Shown one piece after another: positions 18,301 through 26,595 of a DNA stretch of 64,000 nucleotides. This DNA comes from Yeosuana aquiaggeris (lineage in GTDB: Bacteria > Bacteroidota > Bacteroidia > Flavobacteriales > Flavobacteriaceae). The stretch is from assembly GCF_044003965.1 (NCBI RefSeq), contig NZ_JBAWKC010000001.1, positions 1,406,745 through 1,470,744 of the forward strand, read 5' to 3'. The notes beneath the pieces were generated by a model that worked only from the letters and a program-made list of their open reading frames with translations, did not search any database and had not been told where the DNA came from. Each line of letters opens with the position of its first letter. Position 1 is the stretch's first letter. The translations under genes were made by a program, and so were the position numbers.

Positions 18301-20275
18301 TTAATAATAAATTGGTGTGAACCTCAAAAGGGACAATAGTTGCACAACCGATCTCATTTTCAACTCTAATAAATAAGCGCTGTACATCAAGTTCGGTATT
18401 TGTAAAATTTTCAGTGTCAAGAATGGGGTTTTGTGGAACCTCTGCATCCTCGTAGCTTAGATAAAATGTTGGTGGAACAACACCCGTTAAACCTGGTAAA
18501 ACCTGAGGCAATATTTCATTAAGATTAAAGGTAGCTGTATTTATAGCTACTCCATTTATATCTACTCCTGCACAAGCATCTAAATAGAAAGGGTTTTCAG
18601 TATCAATAAAAGGACTGTCTATAATCTCTATATTAAGAGTGGTCGTATTCCAACAATTGCTTATAGTATTTACAACTCTTACGTAATATGTTTGAAAATA
18701 GGGTAATACGGCATTAAAATAAGGTTGCGTCGAGTTGATTGGGTTGTTCCCAGAAACGGCTTCCCCCGGACTATTATGATAGGAAACTGTGAAATCATTT
18801 GGGTTTGAAGAAATAAAATAATCGTCATAGTTACTAAGTAAAATATCAGTTAGGCCATTCGGACTATTGTCATCGTCACAAATAGTATCATTCACAGGAG
18901 AAATGACGAGTAATTCATTTACGATAAGGTTAAATGGGGCATAAGACACGCATCCAGTATCTATATTCTCTATTTTAACGAAAATTTCTGGATACGTATT
19001 ATTTTCGATAGGGGTTGTTATTTCATTACTTCCATTTCTGGCTTCCGGTTCGGAAGGAAAAAATGTTAAATAATAATTGCTTTTGGGAGGAAGTATATTA
19101 ATGATATCTGGAATTTTAGTTTGAAGGTCAAAAAATTCTATGCCGTCGCCACTCGAATCGTCACATTTTTCATAAGGCGGAATAACATCATAAATAGGCT
19201 CTTTATTTAGCGTTACTTGAATGTCATCAGTTAAAGTACATACTTTACTATTTAAAGGAATTGAAATTTCAACACTATAGTTACCGTCAGTCGTTACATT
19301 TAGATTAGAAAGCTTGTCATCTAAACCAGTTATCTCAACATTATTTCTAAACCACTTATATGTTGCTAAAGGATTTTGGATATCTGCATTTAATGTTCTA
19401 GAGCTAAGACAGGTAATAATATCGTCTCCTAGTTCTAGATTGTCAACGCTGATAGCCTCAATAAAAACAGCAGAATCATTAGTGCTATCTGCAAAATCTG
19501 CGATAATAAGTTTAACATGATATTTTACGAAAGGTTCTATACTGGCAGTTGCAAATAGTGGTATAGTTCTTCCTTCATAATTCGTATCCGGATCATTAAA
19601 TCCTTCAAAATATTCAGGGTTTTGTGCGTCACATCCTGACGTATCATCTGTATCAGGAATAGCCGGGCGTATTGTTTCTGTGCTTACAGGAATGTTTGCC
19701 GTATTTGGAATTACTGCAATATTGCGAAATGGTGATGTATCATCTGCCTTCTTAATTAGAAATACAATTCTATCGCCGAAACTACAAGAGTTGAATCCGT
19801 AATATTCTTCTGAGGCAAATAGGTAGTTAAATTGAATTTGGTTTGTAGCAGAAACTAAGTCAAATTCTATAGAGGTGGCGTTTAATGTATTGGTTATTCC
19901 TAAGGCATCTAAATCAGGATCTGTGCCCCAAATATCTGAGCCTTCACTTAATAATGCTTCTCTTTTCGCATTTCCTCCAGATTCGGCACTTCCTGTGGAT
20001 AACATAATACCATCTTCAAAAGGAAAGTCTGAACTACCACGATTAAAATAAGCATAACTTGGAAATCCAAATGAGTTTCCATTGACATTAGAATTAATAT
20101 CTGAAATTTCTACACAACCTTCAATTAAATTATCTTCAATAAGCTCAATTAACGGGACAGAGCTGTCAACAATTATTTGAGAAAACATAAAACTACTGCT
20201 ACAAAAAAATAGAGCCCATAAGGCATAATTTTGTAGGTTTCTTTTTACTTTGCTTAATTGGGGTAAAAACAGCAT
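15362..20275 (-). CDS. Giant secreted protein, choice-of-anchor L domain and 11 repeats, type B T9SS sorting domain
   Basis: 1637 residues. A hydrophobic secretion signal ends at about residue 32. Residues ~35-280 match the choice-of-anchor L family (GIMLSTGSAES, FNYLFASEEY, FGDRIVF). An Ig/PKD-like segment follows (~285-360). Eleven tandem units of about 100 residues then run ~370-1420, each headed by a Cys plus acidic loop (CDDSSGDG, CDDDQDG, CESDGDG, CDDDYDG and similar), with a central Y/F-rich strand and a closing YARV/FARIE-x-GC strand. A PKD-like domain and the type B sorting domain (FVTPNNDGYFDTW ... DDYWF ... HFALKR, from ~1555) close the protein. Surface or secreted location follows from the sorting domain; function is probably adhesive. 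Confidence 0.85.
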   Translation of the reverse strand: MLFLPQLSKVKRNLQNYALWALFFCSSSFMFSQIIVDSSVPLIELIEDNLIEGCVEISDINSNVNGNSFGFPSYAYFNRGSSDFPFEDGIMLSTGSAESGGNAKREALLSEGSDIWGTDPDLDALGITNTLNATSIEFDLVSATNQIQFNYLFASEEYYGFNSCSFGDRIVFLIKKADDTSPFRNIAVIPNTANIPVSTETIRPAIPDTDDTSGCDAQNPEYFEGFNDPDTNYEGRTIPLFATASIEPFVKYHVKLIIADFADSTNDSAVFIEAISVDNLELGDDIITCLSSRTLNADIQNPLATYKWFRNNVEITGLDDKLSNLNVTTDGNYSVEISIPLNSKVCTLTDDIQVTLNKEPIYDVIPPYEKCDDSSGDGIEFFDLQTKIPDIINILPPKSNYYLTFFPSEPEARNGSNEITTPIENNTYPEIFVKIENIDTGCVSYAPFNLIVNELLVISPVNDTICDDDNSPNGLTDILLSNYDDYFISSNPNDFTVSYHNSPGEAVSGNNPINSTQPYFNAVLPYFQTYYVRVVNTISNCWNTTTLNIEIIDSPFIDTENPFYLDACAGVDINGVAINTATFNLNEILPQVLPGLTGVVPPTFYLSYEDAEVPQNPILDTENFTNTELDVQRLFIRVENEIGCATIVPFEVHTNLLLTGTYLEEVAICVEPDINGLAYFYLNQVTNKIANGIPNISFTYYDSPENRNDDIALDANILHEVEKEDGRTLFLSITNGLCTVDAQIDIIVNPLLLFEPPEKVQYCASDENLNINVDLHLLDERITGGNTDFEVSYFLDEQDAIDNFSNKELFFYQVDESQKFFARIENKASSCNRINPLEIQILPAPTIIKPAPELICDDDQDGFAEGIDLTKTDLGISDFTGLNITFYDEKNELITSPEKENFKTKTQKITIKVQDTISPLRCTSTTSLQIIVSTLPVIPTISNYEICESDGDGYEFFLLEEKDEEILYTSSGTEVLYFEDPEYTIEIKKDIPHRNALPNVEQPIYVKVQNQSDPSCFNVSQFFIKVSKNPEYNTEFTGYTICENPDSDGFHTFDLNEMASEIKYGAPRPLNISFFKNKTDAENNNESVKLESPYRTLDDSNTIYARVQEVGSICYNVTDIIIKIVSRPEVTPGENLILCSDNYNDDTAIFNLRNFNFTLPPRLNAEINYFEEEADVDDLSKAIQNLTDYDSRSRTVFLKVTDLTVGCSSVIPFNLVVNRPPKTYDVGTIQICDNDTKTYDLSQLNNVIVDDPAAVNISYHSSLSNAQNSIPLTNIFNYTDSFHKFFARIEDPNTGCIIIPSFNLQINPNPVAIAPPPLEGCDDDYDGFLVFDLSQQKDAIIGAENKTNFEVTFYSNPNDAFIGDKNNALDANYPAIDGEIIYARMQNNKTPCFDITSFSVIVHRLPVINVGDIVPLCMNDLPLIIDASTGVSGDTYLWSTGEKTNQIDLMPEDLGNYWITITSTDNCVAFKAFSVIESEEATINFTTTVDFADPNSITVDVSGIGNYVYILDDQEPQISNVFENVTFGPHIVTIRDVNGCQDVSKEVVVIDVPKFVTPNNDGYFDTWHIVGIEQLPGTIVYIYDRHGKLIKTLPSSSPGWDGTYRGQNMPSDDYWFLAKVKKDGVDFDVKGHFALKR

Positions 20276-20376
20276 TGTTTTATGATTAAATAATGCTTGA
20301 AAAATAGCTAATCTTTAGTTTAAATACAAAACAAACAGACTAAACGCTCTTTTGTTAGTTTTTCGTCAATTATAGA

Positions 20377-23097
20377 TTAATTCTTTAACGTAAAATGGCT
20401 TTTAAAAACCCTTCCATCTTGCAAGATCACCGAAAACCAATAGTCATCAGTTGGTAAAATTTTACCATTAAATGAGCCGTCCCATCCTTTTTCTGTTGGC
20501 TTTAATTGTTTTAAAAGTTTCCCGTAACGATCAAAAATAAAGATTTTTGAATCTGGTTGAAAGAGGCTGGAAACACCATAAACCTGCCAGGTATCATTCA
20601 TGCCATCATTATTGGGTGTGAAATATTTTGGAAAGCCTATAACGGATACTTTCTTATTGACATTTCCACAGTTATTCTTGACATCTTTAACATAAATGGT
20701 ATAAAACCCTGGAGCAATATTTTCAAAAATATTACTATTTTGATAGGGTCTGTAAAGGATATTATCAGAATCTAAAAGGGAATATTCATAAGTGCCTTCA
20801 CCCGACACAAAAACAGTAATGATGTTATTTTGAGCAGCATCAACCACCTTTATTGTTTCAAAAGTAGCAATGTTTGCAGGTTCTACAACCACGGTTCTTT
20901 CTTTCGTGCAATTATTAGAGTTTGTTACCAAAACTTTATAAGTTCCAGGTTCATTTACCTGTATTTCATAGGTGCTTTCTTCCGTTGACCATGAATATGT
21001 ATAATTATCGGGTGCATCATTTATAACATTCGCATCAATAATAATAGTTTCCGGATATTTGTTTAGACAATAATAAACAATATCATCAGTTTTAATTTCT
21101 GGTAATTTATTAACAGTAAGTAATAATTCACTAATACCATAACAATTGTTGGTATTTTCAACTCTTGCATAAATGGTTTGTGAATAGGGTTCTGTATTTT
21201 TAAAGGTGTCACCTAAATTGTTTTGTTCAATTAAAGCATCTTCATAAAATTCGTAATAGCTTATTACCAATCCATTAGTTAAGGGGGTAATAATTTTTGA
21301 ATCTGCCTCCCTCAAATTAAAATTGTATTTTCCGTCTTCTATACCATCATCATCACAAACAATCAATTCCACATCATTTGAATCCGTGACACTCACGTTT
21401 AAAACAAGTTCCGTATTGGTTGAACAACCAGTTTGGCTATTTATAACTTCGACAAATATAATTGGGGAGTACGGATCATTAATGTAATTGTCAGGGTTTA
21501 ATATTTGGTCAAGTCTAGTAGCATCCTTATAAAATTTAGTAAACACATTTTCCGTCGGGTCTGTTAAACTGGAATTGGCTTCATTGAGGTTGAAAATGGT
21601 TTGACCGTCTTTTGTTCCGTCTTCATCGCATTGTATTAAGGTAGTTTGAAATGCCTTAGGGTTTTCGTTATAAGTAACCAAAGCCTGGCCTTCAAATCTA
21701 TCACAATTACCATCATTAGGATCAATTAAAAGCTTATATAGCCCTGGCTTTGAAATAGGTAAATAGAAATCAGTTTCTTCTACTTGGATTATTCCGTTTA
21801 AGGACCATTGGTAAAGGGCGCCAGGAAGTTCAATACCATTTAAGGTATAAATCTCACCAGTACATAATGGTAAATCATTAGACGTTGCATTATTCCCTAT
21901 GATATCAATTTTTTGAGAAAAGAAGGAGGTTATAAAAGGGGGTAATCCTTGTCTTGAGTTTCTGGTTAAAGGAATCGCGTTATGTTTATAATCACAGCCT
22001 AAACCAATAATATTTGGATTATTTATAACTGATAGAAAAGGAGAGCCATTGTTGTAAGTGTTACTCATAGCTCGATAAATTTTACCATCAGGACCCAATT
22101 GTAATGCACCTCTGTACATTTGTCTTTTATCAATAACAATTTCAGTACTACTAATATTTGCAGCGGTTAAATCATATTGCAATAAAGATCCATATTGCTC
22201 TGAAGCTAAATTAAATTCATCTGAATTTGGATTGTAAAATGCCGACACATATAATACATTATTGTTTTGCGAAAACTCCACGCCATAAGCAGATTGGGGT
22301 TTTGATAAATTTGGTGAAAAATTTATAGGTATTTCTTTTTGATTACTAACTACGCCAGAAGATGCATCAAAATCGTAAAGATATAATCCTGAAGTTGCAT
22401 TAGCACAAACAAGTTTTGTGCCATCCGGAGAAAACTTTAAATAGCCTCTACCATCACTAATATCAATATCAAATGTCCTTGTGACTGGGTTTGGGTTGAC
22501 ACCCGCAGCAGTTACTTCATAAGCATAAAAAGTATTAAATGGATTATTCGTCGTTTGCGTTAGTCCATCTTTAGAAGAAAAAGTTATAACCCAAATTGAT
22601 TTTGACTCACAATCTTTTACCACTGCACTTATTTTTTCTGAACTATCCGATAATATAGAAAAATTTTTTGTTGTAACATCTCCTAAACTTAAATCTACTA
22701 TTGAATAATTGAATCCATAATCTGGATCTCCTGGTCCTATTGAAGTGTCAACGGTAAAAACATAATAAATATTAAGATTTCCTGGGTTTGGAATTATTAT
22801 TGCAGATTGTGTACTAGATTTATCACCATATAAATTACTGCCATTGGGCATTACATTACCATTCCTATCATAAACAAATCGACCATCGGTGTAAAACAAT
22901 AAGTCACCATTATTATCAGAAATACTTGTACAACCTTCTTCTGTACTTAATTGCCCATTAGATAAGGAAGTAATAGTTCCATCTACATTAAATCGAATAC
23001 CAGCATTATCGCCAAAATACCAGTTAGCCGCTTCATTCTGGCTATAAGAATAGAAACTTATAAAAAAGAAAGTAAATAGTAATGCGATTTTTTTCAT
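20377..23097 (-). CDS. Large secreted protein, propeller-like N-terminus, type B T9SS sorting domain
   Basis: 906 residues from the ATG MKKIALLFTFFFISFYSYSQ, a clear signal peptide. An upstream in-frame TTG would add only four residues and is less likely. Residues ~22-400 hold beta-propeller-like repeats (NWYFGDNAGIRF, GDLLFYTDG, GYLKFSPDGTKLVCA, LQLGPDGKIYRA). A PKD-like part (~410-480), two Cys/Asp-headed 100-residue units (QCDEDGTKDG ~492, VCDDDGIEDG ~581), another PKD-like domain and the type B sorting domain (~819-906) follow. Its sorting domain is closer to that of the 1718-aa protein than to the 1637-aa one. The ATG is 27 bp after the ABC permease stop, so it may share that transcript. 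Confidence 0.85.
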   Translation of the reverse strand: MKKIALLFTFFFISFYSYSQNEAANWYFGDNAGIRFNVDGTITSLSNGQLSTEEGCTSISDNNGDLLFYTDGRFVYDRNGNVMPNGSNLYGDKSSTQSAIIIPNPGNLNIYYVFTVDTSIGPGDPDYGFNYSIVDLSLGDVTTKNFSILSDSSEKISAVVKDCESKSIWVITFSSKDGLTQTTNNPFNTFYAYEVTAAGVNPNPVTRTFDIDISDGRGYLKFSPDGTKLVCANATSGLYLYDFDASSGVVSNQKEIPINFSPNLSKPQSAYGVEFSQNNNVLYVSAFYNPNSDEFNLASEQYGSLLQYDLTAANISSTEIVIDKRQMYRGALQLGPDGKIYRAMSNTYNNGSPFLSVINNPNIIGLGCDYKHNAIPLTRNSRQGLPPFITSFFSQKIDIIGNNATSNDLPLCTGEIYTLNGIELPGALYQWSLNGIIQVEETDFYLPISKPGLYKLLIDPNDGNCDRFEGQALVTYNENPKAFQTTLIQCDEDGTKDGQTIFNLNEANSSLTDPTENVFTKFYKDATRLDQILNPDNYINDPYSPIIFVEVINSQTGCSTNTELVLNVSVTDSNDVELIVCDDDGIEDGKYNFNLREADSKIITPLTNGLVISYYEFYEDALIEQNNLGDTFKNTEPYSQTIYARVENTNNCYGISELLLTVNKLPEIKTDDIVYYCLNKYPETIIIDANVINDAPDNYTYSWSTEESTYEIQVNEPGTYKVLVTNSNNCTKERTVVVEPANIATFETIKVVDAAQNNIITVFVSGEGTYEYSLLDSDNILYRPYQNSNIFENIAPGFYTIYVKDVKNNCGNVNKKVSVIGFPKYFTPNNDGMNDTWQVYGVSSLFQPDSKIFIFDRYGKLLKQLKPTEKGWDGSFNGKILPTDDYWFSVILQDGRVFKSHFTLKN

Positions 23098-23124
23098 CTT
23101 CAATAGCAAAGCTATCGAAAGATA

Positions 23125-23955
23125 TTATAAATCACGCATTTTTAACAATCTGTAAGATAAAAAGATGAATATAGCAGTCCAAAATAATACAATCACAATT
23201 TCATACCAATGAACGGCGTAATCAAAATCAAATTTCTCTCCAACTTGATTGGCTACAGATTGCACAGCGCTTAAACGTGAAAAGGGTTGTTTAATTAAAT
23301 TAGACATGGAATTTAAAGGGAAAAACTGCATAATACTGGTAGCGGTGTCTGCGTCTGTTTTCCAGCGTAATAACCCAAATACGATCCCTTCAATAAACTG
23401 CCATACAAATAGAAATCCAAGAGCAAAGGCTGATCGTTTCACTAGAATCCCCAAGAACAGACAAAACGAGAAGAAACCAACTAACTTGATAAAGAAGGCT
23501 AATAGAAATTCTAAGTCAGAGAAAATAATACTTAACTCGGTATAATTTGAAAATATGAGGCCTAAAATTAAAGAAACAATAAATATAAATAGGGTTGAAA
23601 CTATTGAAAAGACAATAACTGTATAAAACTTAGATAATATGAATTCTTTTTTGCTTAATCCGTCAATTAAGTTTTGTTTCAGTGTCTTATTACTATATTC
23701 ATTAGCCATCATAGAAACAATCACAATGGCCAGAAATAATTTAAAAATGGCCGCAAAATAGCTGTTAAAATGCCATATGTAGGGGAAATTAAAAATGCCC
23801 ATTTCGGCTAAATGAAATTTAATGGGGCCAATATCAAACTTAATGGCTGCAATAAGAGCAATGGAAGTAAGTAAAACAAAATAGGTTATAATTAATACCT
23901 TACTGGCTCTACTATGCATTAGTTTTTGAAACTCTATATTTAATAGTCTATACAT
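23125..23955 (-). CDS. ABC-2 type transporter permease
   Basis: 276 residues with six predicted membrane segments in the ABC-2 layout: one TM near residue 20-40 after a short cytosolic start, a second near 65-85, then the MANEYSNKTLKQNLIDGLSKKEF coupling helix region (about 85-105), and four more TMs. Pairs with the ATPase encoded 4 bp upstream to form an exporter in the inner membrane; substrate unknown. It is larger than GldF and lacks a GldG partner, so I do not call it the gliding transporter. Directly followed by the 906-aa secreted protein gene. Confidence 0.85.
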   Translation of the reverse strand: MYRLLNIEFQKLMHSRASKVLIITYFVLLTSIALIAAIKFDIGPIKFHLAEMGIFNFPYIWHFNSYFAAIFKLFLAIVIVSMMANEYSNKTLKQNLIDGLSKKEFILSKFYTVIVFSIVSTLFIFIVSLILGLIFSNYTELSIIFSDLEFLLAFFIKLVGFFSFCLFLGILVKRSAFALGFLFVWQFIEGIVFGLLRWKTDADTATSIMQFFPLNSMSNLIKQPFSRLSAVQSVANQVGEKFDFDYAVHWYEIVIVLFWTAIFIFLSYRLLKMRDL

Positions 23956-23959
23956 GCTT

Positions 23960-24856
23960 TTATTGATTGTTGGTTAGTGTTAAGAACTGCTCTTCTAAAC
24001 TTTCTTTGCGTTGTACTAAATGTGATAATATAAATCCATTTCCGAACAACAGTTTATTAAAAGCAGCAGATTCCATGGGTTCATTTAGAAATGCTGTGAT
24101 TAAATGATCTTTGACTTTTACACTTGAAATAGAACTGTGATTTTCTAAAAATATAATAAGTTCGTCTTGATTGGCGCATTTTAATTCAAAGAAACCAAAG
24201 CTGGTTATCATTTCATCAACTCTTCCCGAGTATAATTTCTCCCCTTTTCTTAAAACCACTACATGCGTACAAACTTTTTCTACTTCATCCAGTAAATGCG
24301 AGGCTAATAGGATAGTAGTCCCTGCACTGGCAATTTCTTTGATGATTTCTCTAATTTGATGGATTCCTTTTGGATCTAATCCATTGGTTGGTTCATCTAA
24401 AATTAAAATTTCCGGATCATTTAATAGGGCAGAGGCAATGGCTAAACGCTGTTTCATTCCCAGTGAAAAGGTGCTGAATTTGCTATCTTTTCTATCAATT
24501 AATTCTACAAGTCTTAATTTTTCCTCAATTTTACTAGCATCAACTTCTTTAATTTTACAAACTAATTTTAAATTTTGATAGGCTGTCATGTAAGGGTAAA
24601 AATTTGGACGCTCAATAATAGCACCTACCTTTTTTAAAGCCTGATGCGTTGAAGTATGGCCATCAAACCAATGAAATTCACCTGAAGTTTTGTTTACTAC
24701 ATTAAGAACGACACCTAATGTGGTTGATTTTCCGCTGCCATTTGGACCTAATATACCATAAACATTACCTTTGTTTATTGTAAATGATAAATCTTTTACA
24801 GCAGTTAAATAACCAAATTTTTTTGTTAGATTGTTAATTGTAAGGATAGGCTCCAA
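23960..24856 (-). CDS. ABC transporter ATP-binding protein
   Basis: 298 residues. Walker A GPNGSGKST near residue 38-46, signature FSLGMKQRL near 134, Walker B LILDEPTNGLDP near 154, and a switch His in ASHLLDEVE. The C-terminal 70 residues are the variable extension found in ABC-2 exporters. Start codon is TTG: an in-frame TAG lies three codons upstream, and MEPILTINNLTKKFG fits the family start. It forms an operon with the permease (4-bp gap). The leader contains an inverted repeat GTTGAT-CTAAA-ATCAAC at 24874-24890. Confidence 0.88.
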   Translation of the reverse strand: MEPILTINNLTKKFGYLTAVKDLSFTINKGNVYGILGPNGSGKSTTLGVVLNVVNKTSGEFHWFDGHTSTHQALKKVGAIIERPNFYPYMTAYQNLKLVCKIKEVDASKIEEKLRLVELIDRKDSKFSTFSLGMKQRLAIASALLNDPEILILDEPTNGLDPKGIHQIREIIKEIASAGTTILLASHLLDEVEKVCTHVVVLRKGEKLYSGRVDEMITSFGFFELKCANQDELIIFLENHSSISSVKVKDHLITAFLNEPMESAAFNKLLFGNGFILSHLVQRKESLEEQFLTLTNNQ

Positions 24857-24917
24857 GATATTCTAATTTTTGCGTTGATCTAAAATCAACAGGTTAGTTA
24901 ATAAATATGACGATTGT

Positions 24918-24936
24918 TATGTAAATTTGTTACATA
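24918..24936. promoter_or_regulatory. Operator-like palindrome TATGTAA-N5-TTACATA
   Basis: A perfect 7-bp inverted repeat with a 5-nt spacer in the divergent region between the ABC exporter and the 352-aa gene. It includes TAAATTTG (24922-24929), a -7 box for the rightward gene, so a bound repressor would block that promoter. Regulator unknown. Confidence 0.5.
24922..24929 (+). promoter_or_regulatory. -7 box (TAAATTTG) for the 352-aa gene
   Basis: Matches TAnnTTTG, 49 bp before the ATG, inside the palindrome at 24918-24936. No clear -33 TTG. Confidence 0.5.
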
Positions 24937-24978
24937 CGCGTTTATAAAAATAAGTTTAAAATTTCAATAGTTTAATTA

Positions 24979-26037
24979 ATGGAAGATTTAAAAATTTCAA
25001 AAAAGAAGCCATCTTATCCTGTAAATGATGAGTTGCACAAATATCTTTCAGAGTTTAACAGAAATATAAAGCTTCCTATTTTATATGAAGACCTCCTTAG
25101 GTTTCAAGGCTCTGTAACGGTTTATGACAAATTGGATAATGACACATTATGGATTCGTGTTTATTACAGTGAATATGACCGTGAAGAAATTGATTTAAGT
25201 TTAAAAAGGGTCTATACTATTTTGCATTCTGACGGCAACGAAAGCTCCATAGCCTTTCTAAATGTTGATGCTATTGATTATTGCACGTTTGGTAATTCAA
25301 AACCGTTTAGAATAAAAATCAGAAATATTTTGAATGATAACTTTACCTATTTTTATGTAAAAATAGCTGATGCTTCTCGTATTTATGGCTTAGAGTTAGA
25401 ACATATGTTATCTCCGTATAATCTAAATTTTCTGGTTTATAAAAACACTTTAATTGAAGAGCATATTTCAGGTATTCCTGGGGATGAATTCATTAAAAAT
25501 ATGTTGCCAAAATGTAGCAAATCTGAAAAATCACAAATTGCGAAGGAGTTTGTCAAATTTAATGAACGTTGCATGATCAGACTTTTAGGAGATATGCGTT
25601 CTTATAATTATGTTATTGTGCCAACACATGATTTTGATCAGGTGGTTTATAAAATAAGAGCTATTGATTTTGACCAGCAATCGTATGAAGGCAAGATTAA
25701 CATCTATCGTCCTCAATTTTTTAAAGAAAACTTTATTATGGTGAAACTGGTAACTGATAGTTTTCAAAAATTATCTATTGACCAATATAAAATTGAAGAA
25801 CGCTCTATTATTGCAAAGCGTTTAAAGAGTTATCACGATAGAATTGAGGCCTTGCTTGATTGTATGATAAAAGACACTATTTCCACTAAGGAAAACATCG
25901 ATACCTTAAAATCAAAAATTTATGAATACACCCTGGATGTCAAATTTAAGCGCAGTAAAAATATGGGTGATATTATTAAGAATGCCTTAGCTTATGTGTT
26001 GAGAAATTATGAAAATGTAAATCCGTCCAGATTTTAA
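24979..26037 (+). CDS. Protein of unknown function, possibly kinase-like
   Basis: 352 residues, cytosolic (no signal or membrane segment). I do not recognise a named family. The N-terminal ~150 residues are strand-rich; the C-terminal half is helical and basic. In the middle sits KFNERCMIRLLGDMRSYNY and then a strand ending IRAIDFDQQSYEGK (about residues 225-240), an IDFDQ motif that recalls the metal-binding Asp of aminoglycoside-kinase-like folds; this is inference. Single gene, transcribed away from the ABC exporter and convergent with the pRiA4b ORF-3-like gene 9 bp downstream. Confidence 0.6.
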   Translation: MEDLKISKKKPSYPVNDELHKYLSEFNRNIKLPILYEDLLRFQGSVTVYDKLDNDTLWIRVYYSEYDREEIDLSLKRVYTILHSDGNESSIAFLNVDAIDYCTFGNSKPFRIKIRNILNDNFTYFYVKIADASRIYGLELEHMLSPYNLNFLVYKNTLIEEHISGIPGDEFIKNMLPKCSKSEKSQIAKEFVKFNERCMIRLLGDMRSYNYVIVPTHDFDQVVYKIRAIDFDQQSYEGKINIYRPQFFKENFIMVKLVTDSFQKLSIDQYKIEERSIIAKRLKSYHDRIEALLDCMIKDTISTKENIDTLKSKIYEYTLDVKFKRSKNMGDIIKNALAYVLRNYENVNPSRF

Positions 26038-26046
26038 AGGAACTTA

Positions 26047-26559
26047 TTAATTCCAGTTTTCGTCGAAATCTAAATTTTCGTAATCATCAATATCTAAATC
26101 ATTATCAAATTCATTAAAATCTTCTAAATCTTCAGATTCGAAGAATTTTTCAGGAGCAACCTCAGGGATTTGTCCTTTTGAAAATAGTAGATTAGGATAA
26201 GAGGCACCTTCCATTTCCTCAACAATTTCAGCTAATTCTACATAAAACGTCCAAAGATTGAAGAAATCATATACATAGATTAATTTGGGTTGCATTTCAT
26301 AAACAATACTATTTATAACAGTATCACTCATTAATTGAGCTGAGGCATCTTCACTTAAATCAAATAATGAAATTTCTTGACCTTGATTCCACATAGCATC
26401 ACTTACATAAAAGGAAGCCATTTCTGTACCATCAAATCCAAAAGACTGGGTTATGACATTGTGTAAATCTTCTAAAGTATCAGATTCTTTTATTTCTAAA
26501 TCACGAAATACATCTTCATCTGTATCATTATCAAGAATAACTCTAAACCTATAAATCAT
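26047..26559 (-). CDS. pRiA4b ORF-3-like family protein
   Basis: 170 residues. The N-terminal ~75 residues match the plasmid pRiA4b ORF-3-like domain: YRFRVILDNDTDEDVFRDLE, then DTLEDLHNVITQSFGFDG and ASFYVSD. The C-terminus is very acidic (EDLEDFNEFDNDLDID). The domain is widespread, its function is unresolved, and despite its name it does not mark a plasmid or transposon here. It sits 36 bp downstream of the heme A synthase gene and could share its transcript. Confidence 0.8.
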   Translation of the reverse strand: MIYRFRVILDNDTDEDVFRDLEIKESDTLEDLHNVITQSFGFDGTEMASFYVSDAMWNQGQEISLFDLSEDASAQLMSDTVINSIVYEMQPKLIYVYDFFNLWTFYVELAEIVEEMEGASYPNLLFSKGQIPEVAPEKFFESEDLEDFNEFDNDLDIDDYENLDFDENWN

Positions 26560-26595
26560 AGTAATAAATTAAGTTGCAAATGTAACAGTTTTCAA

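Noticed and set aside
23125..24856. ABC pair as GldA/GldF gliding transporter
   Set aside because: Permease is too long for GldF, no GldG follows, and the ATPase has no distinguishing GldA features.
26047..26559. pRiA4b ORF-3-like gene as a plasmid or transposon mark
   Set aside because: The domain name is historical; no transposase, integrase or terminal repeats lie nearby.
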